This document shows, piece by piece, positions 7,773-15,114 of a DNA stretch of 17,033 nt. This stretch comes from Saprospiraceae bacterium. GTDB taxonomy: Bacteria; Bacteroidota; Bacteroidia; Chitinophagales; Saprospiraceae. The translations under genes and the position numbers were made by a program. The first letter of the stretch is position 1. Each line of letters opens with the position of its first letter. Below the pieces are notes generated by a model that was not told the DNA's origin, made no database searches, and saw nothing but the letters and a program-made list of their open reading frames with translations. Where the stretch lies: assembly GCA_022842255.1 (NCBI GenBank), contig JALHPW010000027.1:1-17033 (forward strand), read 5' to 3'.

Positions 7773-9545
7773 TCAAGCAGCCAAAGAAGCAGCCGTCAAA
7801 AACTGCTTCTCGTACAAAGCACGGTATTTCCCGTTTTCAATTTCCAGAAGTTCTTCGTGCGGACCAAATTCCTGTACCTCACCCTTGTCGAGTACCAGAA
7901 TATTGGTGGCGCGGCGGATGGTACTCAGTCGGTGCGCAATGATGATGCTCGTGCGTCGGGCGATGAGTTTTTCGATGGCATGTTGGATAACTGCCTCAGA
8001 TTCAGGGTCGATGGAGGAAGTTGCCTCGTCCAGAATCAAAATATCCGGGTTGAACACCAGCGCCCGGACAAACGAAATCAACTGCCGCTGCCCCATGGAA
8101 AGCGTGGCGCCGCGCTCCATTACCTGATAGTGATAGCCATCGGGTAGTTTTTTGATGAACTTATGCGCCCCGATCATTTTAGCCGCTTCAATCACCTGCG
8201 CCTCCGAAATATTGGGGTCGCGCAGGGTGATGTTTTCCATAACAGAACCGGAGAAAAGAAACACATCCTGCAAGACCACCGCCACCCTGCGACGTAACGC
8301 AAACACGTCGTACTCGTGCAAATCGTGCCCATCAATGCGGATATGGCCTTTTTGAATTTCGTAAAAACGGTTGAGCAGGCTGATAATGGTCGTTTTGCCA
8401 CTGCCCGTACTGCCCACGATGGCGAGTGTTTCGCCGTGGTTGATTTTGAATGAAACATCGCGCAGCACCGCATCCGTATCAATGTTGTCGGAGTAGGAGA
8501 ACCACACGTTTTCAAATGCCAAATCGCCGCGCAATTTCTCGGGGGCCAGTGTTCCGGTATTTTGTACGATATCCTTGGTTTCCAGGAGTTTAAACACCCG
8601 CTCCGCCGCGATGAGGCCCATTTGCAGGGTGTTGAATTTATCGGCCAACATCCGAATTGGGCGGTACAACATGGAAATATAGAGCGGGAAGGTAATCATC
8701 ATACCTTCCGTGACCCTGCCTTGTAACATTTCCCCGGCACCGTACCAGACCATCAGGCCAAGGGAAAGCGCCGAAATAATGTCGACCACCGGGAAAAAAA
8801 TCGCGTAAGCAAAAATCGCTTTCAGGTTGGCGCCCGTGTAGTCGTGGTTGATTTTGCGGAATTTTTCTCCTTCGCGTTTTTCGGCATTGAATATCTGCAC
8901 GATGCGCATGCCGCTGATGCGTTCCTGCAAAAAGGAATTCATCGTGGCGATGTGGTTGCGCACGTTTTCGTAACTTTTACGGACACTCTCCTTAAATTGA
9001 TAACTGCCCCAAATAAGGAGCGGAAACACAGAGAGCACTACAAAGGTGAGTTTCCAGGACGTAAGGAACATCACCGCCAGCACGGCAAATATGGTCACCA
9101 AATCGGCCAGAATGGTCACACTGCCCTCACTGAAAATGGTGTTGATGGCCTCTATATCGTTGATGGTCCGGGTACTGCTTTGCCCAATGGGGGTTTTGTC
9201 GAAGTACTTGAGATTCAACGAAGTAATGTGGTTGAACACTTTTATACGCAGGTCGCGGATGGTGGCCTGGCCGAGCCAATCGGCGTGATACAGGAAAAAG
9301 TACCGCAGCACCACTTCCAAGATCAAGGTGCCCAGGATGATACAGGCCATGATGGTCAGTCCACTCACGTCGGCCGGGATGATGTAGTCGTCCACCATCT
9401 TCTCAATGAGCTTGGGGCGCAACACGGCCAGCGGCGACAGGATCAGGGTAAGGAATACCGTGAGCCAAAAGACCCGTTGATAGGGCTTCACCATGCGCAT
9501 TACCTGGCGAAACAGGGAGAAATTGAATTTTTGAGTATCTGCCAT
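7773..9545 (-). CDS. ABC exporter, fused membrane and ATPase domains (MsbA/MdlB type)
   Basis: A 590-residue half-transporter that should work as a homodimer in the inner membrane, using ATP to export a hydrophobic substrate (lipid or drug). An N-terminal six-helix domain (about 20-305) includes obvious membrane stretches at 25-45, 62-85, 144-180 and 243-270. The nucleotide-binding domain has Walker A GSTGSGKT (378-385), Q-loop Q426, signature LSMGQ (482-486, where LSGGQ is usual), Walker B ILILDE (502-507), D-loop SSID and H-loop H538. The Met in the signature is a mild deviation that occurs in some exporters. All catalytic residues are present. Substrate unknown; resemblance to MsbA is by fold only. 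No partner half-transporter is adjacent. Confidence 0.93.
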   Translation of the reverse strand: MADTQKFNFSLFRQVMRMVKPYQRVFWLTVFLTLILSPLAVLRPKLIEKMVDDYIIPADVSGLTIMACIILGTLILEVVLRYFFLYHADWLGQATIRDLRIKVFNHITSLNLKYFDKTPIGQSSTRTINDIEAINTIFSEGSVTILADLVTIFAVLAVMFLTSWKLTFVVLSVFPLLIWGSYQFKESVRKSYENVRNHIATMNSFLQERISGMRIVQIFNAEKREGEKFRKINHDYTGANLKAIFAYAIFFPVVDIISALSLGLMVWYGAGEMLQGRVTEGMMITFPLYISMLYRPIRMLADKFNTLQMGLIAAERVFKLLETKDIVQNTGTLAPEKLRGDLAFENVWFSYSDNIDTDAVLRDVSFKINHGETLAIVGSTGSGKTTIISLLNRFYEIQKGHIRIDGHDLHEYDVFALRRRVAVVLQDVFLFSGSVMENITLRDPNISEAQVIEAAKMIGAHKFIKKLPDGYHYQVMERGATLSMGQRQLISFVRALVFNPDILILDEATSSIDPESEAVIQHAIEKLIARRTSIIIAHRLSTIRRATNILVLDKGEVQEFGPHEELLEIENGKYRALYEKQFLTAASLAA

Positions 9546-9752
9546 GGTGTGGGAATGGTCACGCGACGACGTGATGTTTTTAATCTGTTGACAATCAAAC
9601 CGTTGCGGCGTTGCGTCGTTGCGTGAAATATCACTATGTCAAGCAATTATTTGTATTCTCTGACTACGAATGCGGATCCAGCTAAAAACGTTCCGCGTGA
9701 ATTCAAAACCCCAAACCAATTTTTGGCGGCAAGGTTTCAAACGTCCTCGGTT
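9546..9752. other. Intergenic spacer with an inverted repeat and cgttgcg repeats
   Basis: The 207-bp gap between the ABC exporter start and the small membrane-protein stop holds no convincing gene. An inverted repeat with arms 9559-9571 (tcacgcgacgacg) and 9614-9626 (cgtcgttgcgtga) matches at 12 of 13 positions. The right arm is part of three cgttgcg units (9601-9623). I could not find a clear -7 box for the ABC gene. Confidence 0.5.
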
Positions 9753-10325
9753 TCAGGGCATATTATTTGGTATAACTGGCAATTTCTGTACCACCCATTC
9801 TTTTCCAAAGGGTTTTGAGATTTTGATTGACGAGGATTTAAGTTTCACGATGCCCAAGGTTAGCACAAGCAGGCCTAAAAACGCCCACGGCCAAACGATG
9901 GTTCTTTCTCCGTTTGCCAATTGATAATCAATCCTTGTCGCATCAAACACAAACTGAATAAGGAGGATTAGACCGGCGAGCAAGATTCCGACTACGATAA
10001 GAAAGCATCCCAGGATTCTAGGACCACTGGTATCTGCTTTTCTAAATTTTAGCCTGTCAATATCTTTTTTTGCAATAGACTCGATTTTCCCTTTTTTGCT
10101 CACGATTACTAACGAATCTTCAGTCATATCCATCAGCTTCCCCATTGAAATTTGCAGCCCATCTTTATTGTGCCAGTTCACGGTCAGCTTTTTTCCCTGC
10201 TTTAAAAACAATCCATAACCATTTTTTTGATTAACGAATGCCCATTCCTTATTCGATTCCTGGGCATTTGTCAAGGTTGCAAAAAGCGGGATAGCAAAAA
10301 GCAATGTCAAAATCAGGTGTTTCAT
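9753..10325 (-). CDS. Small membrane protein with signal peptide, function unknown
   Basis: 190 residues from ATG 10325-10323, which directly precedes a signal peptide (MKHLILTLLFAIPLFATLTNA). A longer frame from 10379 overlaps exonuclease III by a few bases and lacks signal character at its front, so it was rejected. After the signal comes a soluble domain (about 23-100) with short beta-rich repeats (LTVNWHNKDG, ISMGKLMDMTEDSLVIVSKKGK, ESIAKKDIDRLKF). This pattern resembles small SH3-like or Sm-like beta barrels in membrane-linked Bacteroidota proteins. Two membrane helices follow at about 106-127 and 144-160, then a short basic tail. I recognise no named family. It lies 50 nt downstream of exonuclease III on the same strand and may be co-transcribed. 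Confidence 0.68.
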   Translation of the reverse strand: MKHLILTLLFAIPLFATLTNAQESNKEWAFVNQKNGYGLFLKQGKKLTVNWHNKDGLQISMGKLMDMTEDSLVIVSKKGKIESIAKKDIDRLKFRKADTSGPRILGCFLIVVGILLAGLILLIQFVFDATRIDYQLANGERTIVWPWAFLGLLVLTLGIVKLKSSSIKISKPFGKEWVVQKLPVIPNNMP

Positions 10326-10375
10326 GGCAGGATTTTTTTGAAATTTAGATGGCAATTTTTGAACCACAAAAGAAA

Positions 10376-11143
10376 TCACAAATCAATCAAAATCTTCACA
10401 GGACAGTGGTCGGAATGGACCACATCATTGAGTTGCCGAGCATAACTGATTTTATCCTTCAAATTATCCGTAACAGATTGATAGTCAATACGCCAGCCCT
10501 TGTTATTTCCCCGTGCACCTGCCCGAAAACTCCACCAGCTGTACTCCTTCATTTCGGGATTTAGGTAACGGAACGCATCGGTGAATCCGCTCGCCAGCCA
10601 TTCCGTCATCCAGGCCCGTTCTTCTGGTAAAAAGCCCGAGCTGTTTTTGTTTCCTTTTGGGTCGTGGATATCGATTTCTTGGTGGGCTATATTGTAGTCG
10701 CCGACCACGATAATGCGCGGGCGCTCCTTTTTCAATTCGTTTACCCAACCCGTAAAATCGGCCAAAAACTGCATTTTGAAATCCTGCCGGATATCACCTG
10801 TGGTGCCCGAAGGGAAGTAGCAATTGAGCAGGGTCCAATCGCCAAAATCGGTGCGCAGGATCCGGCCTTCCCCATCATAACCCGGCATCCCACAACCTTG
10901 TGCCACCAGACTTGGTTCCTTTTTGGAAAATGTGGCCACGCCGCTGTAGCCTTTTTTTTGCGCGGAAAACCAGTGGTGGTGATACCCCAAGGCTTCGAGT
11001 TCGAGCAGTGGAACATCGTCGCGCATGGCTTTGATTTCTTGCAGGCAAATGATATCGGGATTTTCCTCGGCCAGCCACTCCCAAAAGCCCTTGGAGATGG
11101 CGGAACGGATGCCGTTGACGTTGTAGGTGATGATGTTTAGCAT
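10376..11143 (-). CDS. xth: Exodeoxyribonuclease III (AP endonuclease)
   Basis: A 255-residue, Mg-dependent enzyme of base-excision repair that cuts DNA at abasic sites and trims 3' ends. The exonuclease-endonuclease-phosphatase fold is clear, with all active-site residues in place: N8 and N10 in YNVNG, metal ligand E36 in LQEIK, Y109 in CYFPSG, D149 and N151 in VGDYNIAH, D220 in WRIDYQ, and the terminal D245-H246 pair in SDHCP. Length is standard for the family. ATG 11143-11141 is certain from the conserved MLNIITYNVNG start. The region immediately upstream is filled by a short tandem repeat, and I see no TAnnTTTG box there, so it may be read from the TrpF-like gene's promoter. Confidence 0.95.
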   Translation of the reverse strand: MLNIITYNVNGIRSAISKGFWEWLAEENPDIICLQEIKAMRDDVPLLELEALGYHHHWFSAQKKGYSGVATFSKKEPSLVAQGCGMPGYDGEGRILRTDFGDWTLLNCYFPSGTTGDIRQDFKMQFLADFTGWVNELKKERPRIIVVGDYNIAHQEIDIHDPKGNKNSSGFLPEERAWMTEWLASGFTDAFRYLNPEMKEYSWWSFRAGARGNNKGWRIDYQSVTDNLKDKISYARQLNDVVHSDHCPVKILIDL

Positions 11144-11180
11144 GGACGGTTTACGGTGGACGGTTTACGGTGAACGGTTG
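11144..11180. repeat. Tandem repeat ggacggtttacggt
   Basis: Two exact 14-nt copies (11144-11157 and 11158-11171) and a partial third (gaacggttg, 11172-11180) start immediately next to the exonuclease III start codon. They occupy most of the 49-bp gap to the TrpF-like stop codon, so the exonuclease leader is largely this repeat. Confidence 0.8.
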
Positions 11181-11192
11181 CGAGCGGGGTAC

Positions 11193-11819
11193 TTAGATTC
11201 TACCTAGGGACTCAAAAACGGCTTCTATTTCATCGTAGGATTTCACGCCTACCTGCTCTTCCTCTCCGCCCACGAGGCTCAGTCCGGCCAGCCCCAATGT
11301 TTCCAAAACTTCGGGCCAATCGCTTGTCGGAAGATTGGCCTGGAGTAGGGAGGGGCGCAACGCAAAGACCTCTTTCCAGAAATTTAGTTGCTCGTAAAAC
11401 GTTGATTTTGAGATATTTGTCTGAAGAAAATTGAACAAAAAAACATCTACATACGCCGCAAATCCTTGTAGTTCTGTGAGGGTAAAGGGTAGCCCATCGT
11501 GACCAATTTCAATTGCCAGGATCACTTCCAAGTCGCCCAATTCGGCCAACTGCGCCCCATGGTTTTTTGCCGACACCTGCACAACATCCAGGCCAAAAAA
11601 CGCAGCAGCTTCTACCACCACCCGGATGGGCGTTTGTTGAAATTCGCCCACAATCTTGGGCCCTTCCACCCATTCGCGGATGGCTTTCATGTACATGGGG
11701 TCGAGATACCCTTCTGTTCCTTCTTCCAGGTTAAACCCTAGATAATCAACCTCTTTGGCGGCAAAATAGCGGGCGTCGGTGAGGTGGGCTATGCGGCTGG
11801 CTTTTATTTGTGTGGTCAA
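11193..11819 (-). CDS. TrpF-like (phosphoribosylanthranilate isomerase fold) protein, probably inactive
   Basis: The protein follows the TrpF barrel along its whole length: IKASRIAHLTDARYFAAKEVDYLGF aligns with the usual IKICG..DA..A...GAD.LGF start, GLDVVQ (76-81) matches the GLD.VQLHG strand, YVDVFLFN (123-130) matches the VDAFLLD strand, and GLAGLSLVGGEEEQVGVKS matches the C-terminal SGVE..PG.K region. Key catalytic residues are missing: the usual Cys-Gly is S8-R9, the general acid Asp is N130, and the substrate-binding Arg in the PRSPR loop is absent. It probably does not catalyse the tryptophan-pathway reaction. No ATG is available; a TTG at 11819 gives 208 residues, the normal TrpF length. 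A longer frame from TTG 11915 would add 32 residues encoded by tandem repeats. Other trp genes are absent from the window. Confidence 0.68.
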   Translation of the reverse strand: MTTQIKASRIAHLTDARYFAAKEVDYLGFNLEEGTEGYLDPMYMKAIREWVEGPKIVGEFQQTPIRVVVEAAAFFGLDVVQVSAKNHGAQLAELGDLEVILAIEIGHDGLPFTLTELQGFAAYVDVFLFNFLQTNISKSTFYEQLNFWKEVFALRPSLLQANLPTSDWPEVLETLGLAGLSLVGGEEEQVGVKSYDEIEAVFESLGRI

Positions 11820-11925
11820 TTTGATAAATGTGGTCAATTTGATAAATGTGGTCAATTTGATGAATGTGGGCAATGGGTTGAATGGGGCAATTTGATGAAT
11901 GGGGGCAATGGGCAAATTGGTTGGG
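11811..11925 (+). repeat. 18-bp tandem repeat array (TGTGGTCAATTTGATAAA)
   Basis: Units at 11811-11828 and 11829-11846 are identical; 11847-11864 differs at one base; 11865-11882 is degenerate; 11883-11899 and 11900-11916 are 17-nt diverged copies. On the minus strand, the 18-nt period keeps the reading frame and encodes repeated TTFIKL upstream of, and overlapping, the start of the TrpF-like protein. Confidence 0.85.
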
Positions 11926-11981
11926 CAAAATTACACAATGAACTTGCCCCAAGAGTAGAATTTTAGGGTTCGGTCTTTTAC

Positions 11982-11989
11982 TATCTTTG
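11982..11989 (+). promoter_or_regulatory. -7 box (TATCTTTG) for the membrane fusion protein gene
   Basis: Exact TAnnTTTG match 41 nt upstream of the TTG start at 12031. It shares the 11-mer ctatctttgcc with the box upstream of mutL. No TTTG is visible at a good -33 distance. Confidence 0.5.
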
Positions 11990-11999
11990 CCTCGCCATA

Positions 12000-12024
12000 C
12001 ATTGCCCACATTCATCACATTGAC
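12000..12024 (-). repeat. Inverted copy of the ATGTGGTCAATG-type repeat
   Basis: This 25-nt stretch is the reverse complement of 11851-11875 with a single mismatch. The pair brackets a 124-nt spacer containing the divergent promoter region. The copy lies in the leader of the fusion-protein mRNA, 6 nt before its TTG start. Confidence 0.75.
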
Positions 12025-12030
12025 CTCATT

Positions 12031-13092
12031 TTGAAAAATCGTTCCCTTCTCTGGCTCCTACTCTTCCTGCTCGCAGCCCTCGCGGGGTGGAAACTTTATT
12101 TGAACAAACAACAACTGGAAACAGAGGCCGAACTCTCCAAGATGACCCGGGCTTTTGTTCCGGTTGAAGTCGTTGAACCCAAGGTGGAAACCCTCGCCAA
12201 CCACCTTGAGGCCGATGGGATTTTCCTGCCCTTCAAGGAGATGTTTGTCATTTCCGAAACTGCTGGCCGCGTCCTGGAAACCTATAAAAACAAAGGCGAA
12301 TGGCTAAATGAAGGCGATATCATCGCCAAGGTCGACGACGAGCTCCTGCGCATCGAACTCGAAGCCACCCAAGCCAACCTCGCCAAACTCCGCAAGGACC
12401 GGGAACGACTCACCAACCTCATCGAAGGAGAAGCCGCGCCTAAAAACAAAATCGAGGACCTCGAACTCGGCATCCTGACCGCCGAAGCCAAGGAAAAAGG
12501 CCTGAAGAAACAAATCTCCAACACGAGCATCAAGGCGCCCATGACCGGCACGCTTGGCATGCGTTTCATCGAGCGCGGCAGCGTCATTGGCCCTGGCATC
12601 CAGGTAGCCCAAATGACCAACCTCGAAAAACTGTTCCTGATGGTGAAAGTGACCGAACGCGACGTCCTGAACGTGAAAAAAGGCCAGGGTGTCCGCGTCC
12701 GCGCCGACGTTTTCCCTGACCTGAACATCGCCGGGAAAGTGACCAATATTGGCCTGCGGGCCGACAACGCCTTCACTTACGACGTTGAAATAGAAGTCAT
12801 TAACCCCAAAGGCAACCCGCTCCGAGGCGGTATGCACGCCAAAGCAAAATTCACTTTCGATGCCAACCGCCAGGGGCTCACCCTGCCGCGCAAGGTCATC
12901 GCCGGAAGCCTGCAAGACCCGAAAATCTATGTGGTGCAGGGCGACTCCATTGCCGTACAACGGGCCATCACGCTCGGCGGCATCTATGGCGACAAAGTGG
13001 AAGTGACCACGGGTATCCGAGAAGGGGAAAAGGTGGTGTTGACTGGGCAGTTGAATTTGGTGGAGGGAGCTAAGGTTAGTGTGGTGAAGTAG
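12031..13092 (+). CDS. Efflux RND transporter periplasmic adaptor (HlyD/MFP family), orphan
   Basis: A 353-residue membrane fusion protein that normally bridges an inner-membrane pump and an outer-membrane channel. It opens with a membrane anchor (MKNRSLLWLLLFLLAALAGW), then a barrel-sandwich/lipoyl-like half (about 60-105, AGRVLETYKNKGEWLNEGDIIAKVDD). A coiled-coil hairpin (about 108-165) is rich in Leu, Lys and Glu. The second lipoyl half (SIKAPMTGTLGMRFIERG, about 167-184), a beta-barrel domain and a C-terminal membrane-proximal domain (KVEVTTGIREGEKVVLTG) follow. The start appears to be TTG at 12031: no ATG precedes the anchor, and in-frame upstream codons come from the repeat. No RND pump or TolC gene is next to it, unlike the usual arrangement. 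The middle of the gene has strong C-ending codon preference, which creates long antisense open frames. Confidence 0.88.
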   Translation: MKNRSLLWLLLFLLAALAGWKLYLNKQQLETEAELSKMTRAFVPVEVVEPKVETLANHLEADGIFLPFKEMFVISETAGRVLETYKNKGEWLNEGDIIAKVDDELLRIELEATQANLAKLRKDRERLTNLIEGEAAPKNKIEDLELGILTAEAKEKGLKKQISNTSIKAPMTGTLGMRFIERGSVIGPGIQVAQMTNLEKLFLMVKVTERDVLNVKKGQGVRVRADVFPDLNIAGKVTNIGLRADNAFTYDVEIEVINPKGNPLRGGMHAKAKFTFDANRQGLTLPRKVIAGSLQDPKIYVVQGDSIAVQRAITLGGIYGDKVEVTTGIREGEKVVLTGQLNLVEGAKVSVVK

Positions 13093-13200
13093 GGGTTAAC
13101 ACGGTCCATTGGTTGACAAAGGTAATTCTATCCGTTAAGCCAAAAACTCAGCCCTCCATTAACTGTTATCAACCCCGAATCAACTCACAAGCACTTCCCC

Positions 13201-13208
13201 TATCTTTG
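13201..13208 (+). promoter_or_regulatory. -7 box (TATCTTTG) immediately upstream of mutL
   Basis: An exact TAnnTTTG match ends only 6 nt before the mutL ATG (13215), in the sequence ctatctttgccccctatg. If used, transcription would begin at or within a few bases of the start codon, making a leaderless or nearly leaderless mRNA. No -33 TTTG is evident. Confidence 0.45.
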
Positions 13209-13214
13209 CCCCCT

Positions 13215-15110
13215 ATGTCCGACGTGATCAAATTATTGCCCGATAGTGTGGCGAACCAAATCGCTGCAGGAGAGGTGGTGCAACGCCCGGCCTCTGTGGT
13301 GAAGGAATTGCTTGAAAATGCCGTGGACGCGGGCGCGACCAAGATTCAACTGATTGTCCGCGACGCAGGAAAAACGCTCATCCAGGTGATTGACAACGGC
13401 TGCGGGATGTCGGAAACCGATGCGCGTATGAGTTTTGAGCGGCATGCCACCTCTAAAATCCGCGAAGCCAAGGACCTGTTCGCACTCAACACCATGGGGT
13501 TCCGGGGCGAGGCCCTTGCCTCCATCGCTGCCGTGGCACAGGTGGAAATGCGCACCCGCCGCGCTACCGACGAACTGGGCACCCGCATCGTGGTGGAAGA
13601 TTCCACGGTGAAAATCCAGGAGCCCTGTCAGGCGCCGCAAGGCACGAGCATTTCTGTCAAAAACCTGTTTTACACCGTGCCGGCCCGCCGCAGTTTCTTG
13701 AAGGCCGACCCGGTGGAGACCCGCCATATCATCGATGAATTCCAGCGGGTGGCCATGGCCAATCCCGACGTTTTCTTTTCGATGCACCACAACGACTCGG
13801 AAATTTTCCATCTCCCGGTGGGCAATTTGCGGCAACGGGTGGTCAAGATTTTCGGCGAAGCCGTCAACAAAAAACTCGTGCCCGCCGAACAGGAAACAGA
13901 CATCCTGCGCATCACGGGATTTGTCGGAAAACCCGATTATTTCAAAAAAGGACGCGGAGAACAATTGTTTTTTGTCAACAAACGCTTCATCCGCAGCAAT
14001 TACCTCCACCATGCCGTCATGGGCGCGTACGAGGACCTCTTGCCCGCCGATACCTATCCGCTTTATGTGCTGTTTCTCGACATCGACCCGGCGAGTGTGG
14101 ACATCAATGTGCATCCTACCAAGCAGGAAATCAAGTTCGACGACGAGCGACTGGTCTACAACTTTTTGAAAGTGGCCGTGCGCCATGCACTCGGCAGCCA
14201 CAACGTGACACCTACCCTCGATTTTGAACAGGAACCCGCATTCCAACAACGCCTCGTGCCCTCTCCTACGATGCGCCCCGAGCGCGAGGCAAGTTCCGTG
14301 GGCAATTACCGGCCTTCGCGCCCCGAACCGGGCGAAGACGCCGCCCGACAAGCCAGCAACCTGGAACATTGGCAAAAACTGTATGAAGGGTTGCAGTTGA
14401 TGGGTAAGGGTACTGGGGCGGAGATGGATGAAGCGGAATGGTCTGCTGGGGTATTGGGCAACCCGCCTTCGCCAGCGACTATGGCGGGTGAAACGGGTAA
14501 AGTCGAGGTGCTGGAAATGGACGACGACGCGGAATCCTTTTCAAAAGGCCAGCGCGAGCCCTATCAGATTCACGGTCAATACATTGTGAGCCACCTGAAG
14601 TCGGGCTTTTTGCTCATTGACCAACAAGCAGCCAGCGAACGCGTGTTGTATGAACGATACCTCACGGCTCTGGAAAATCAGCCCATTGCCACCCAAAAAG
14701 CCCTTTTCCCTAAAACAGTCGAGCTATCCGCAGCCGATGCCGCCTTACTGCGCGATATTCTGGATGAAGTGAACCTGTTGGGTTTTGAGATTGCCGAATT
14801 TGGCGGCAACACCTTTGCCATCCATGGTTCGCCCGCTGAGTTGACAGGGAGTATTTCAGAGGAAATGTTGCTGGAAAAGGTATTGTCGCAATACAAAGGC
14901 AATCTGGAACTCCAGTTGGGCACCCGCGACAACCTGGCCCGTTCCATGGCTAGAAATGCGGCTTTGCGCAGGGGACAACCACTCAATTCGCAGGAAATGC
15001 AGGATTTGGTGGACCGGCTTTTTGCCTGTTCGGTCCCGTACAACAGTCCCTCCGGGCGTAAATGTTTTATTCAATTTGATTTAGAAGACCTCCAAAAACA
15101 GTTCGGTTAA
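13215..15110 (+). CDS. mutL: DNA mismatch repair protein MutL
   Basis: MutL couples mismatch recognition by MutS to strand incision and removal. ATG 13215 gives 631 residues and begins at the conserved SDVIKLLPDSVANQIAAGEVV; a 34-codon upstream extension of the frame has no family similarity. The GHKL ATPase domain is complete: catalytic E31 and Mg-binding N35 in KELLENAVDAG, D60 in DNGCG, GFRGEAL (95-101) and GTSISVKNLFYTVPARRSFL (143-162). A transducer domain follows to about 335, then a variable linker (about 340-445). The C-terminal dimerisation domain runs from 448. Its DQQAASERVLYE (469-480) corresponds to the endonuclease DQHAxxExxxxE motif with Gln for His, and the usual CPHGRP-like site reads NSPSGRK (610-616). 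Rhomboid 1 begins 4 nt after the stop, so they are co-transcribed. Confidence 0.96.
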   Translation: MSDVIKLLPDSVANQIAAGEVVQRPASVVKELLENAVDAGATKIQLIVRDAGKTLIQVIDNGCGMSETDARMSFERHATSKIREAKDLFALNTMGFRGEALASIAAVAQVEMRTRRATDELGTRIVVEDSTVKIQEPCQAPQGTSISVKNLFYTVPARRSFLKADPVETRHIIDEFQRVAMANPDVFFSMHHNDSEIFHLPVGNLRQRVVKIFGEAVNKKLVPAEQETDILRITGFVGKPDYFKKGRGEQLFFVNKRFIRSNYLHHAVMGAYEDLLPADTYPLYVLFLDIDPASVDINVHPTKQEIKFDDERLVYNFLKVAVRHALGSHNVTPTLDFEQEPAFQQRLVPSPTMRPEREASSVGNYRPSRPEPGEDAARQASNLEHWQKLYEGLQLMGKGTGAEMDEAEWSAGVLGNPPSPATMAGETGKVEVLEMDDDAESFSKGQREPYQIHGQYIVSHLKSGFLLIDQQAASERVLYERYLTALENQPIATQKALFPKTVELSAADAALLRDILDEVNLLGFEIAEFGGNTFAIHGSPAELTGSISEEMLLEKVLSQYKGNLELQLGTRDNLARSMARNAALRRGQPLNSQEMQDLVDRLFACSVPYNSPSGRKCFIQFDLEDLQKQFG

Positions 15111-15114
15111 CCAT

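Noticed and set aside
8844..9626. 260-codon plus-strand open frame opposite the ABC exporter
   Set aside because: Antisense to conserved exporter sequence; His-rich composition typical of shadow frames.
9636..9818. 60-codon plus-strand open frame starting in the gap after the ABC exporter
   Set aside because: Overlaps the 3' end of the small membrane-protein gene on the other strand, has no promoter box and no recognisable features.
10227..10564. Short plus-strand frames across the exonuclease III and membrane-protein junction
   Set aside because: Antisense to exonuclease III conserved residues and lacking start or promoter support.
11811..11925. Possible CRISPR array from the 18-bp repeats
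   Set aside because: Units are directly adjacent without unique spacers, and no cas gene is present.
12282..12960. Two long minus-strand open frames opposite the fusion-protein gene
   Set aside because: Shadows caused by the strong C-ending codon preference there; no family resemblance.
13233..14375. 380-codon open frame on the minus strand opposite mutL
   Set aside because: It lies wholly antisense to a clear MutL ATPase region and its translation is rich in His, Arg and Gly without domain character; it arises from codon bias.
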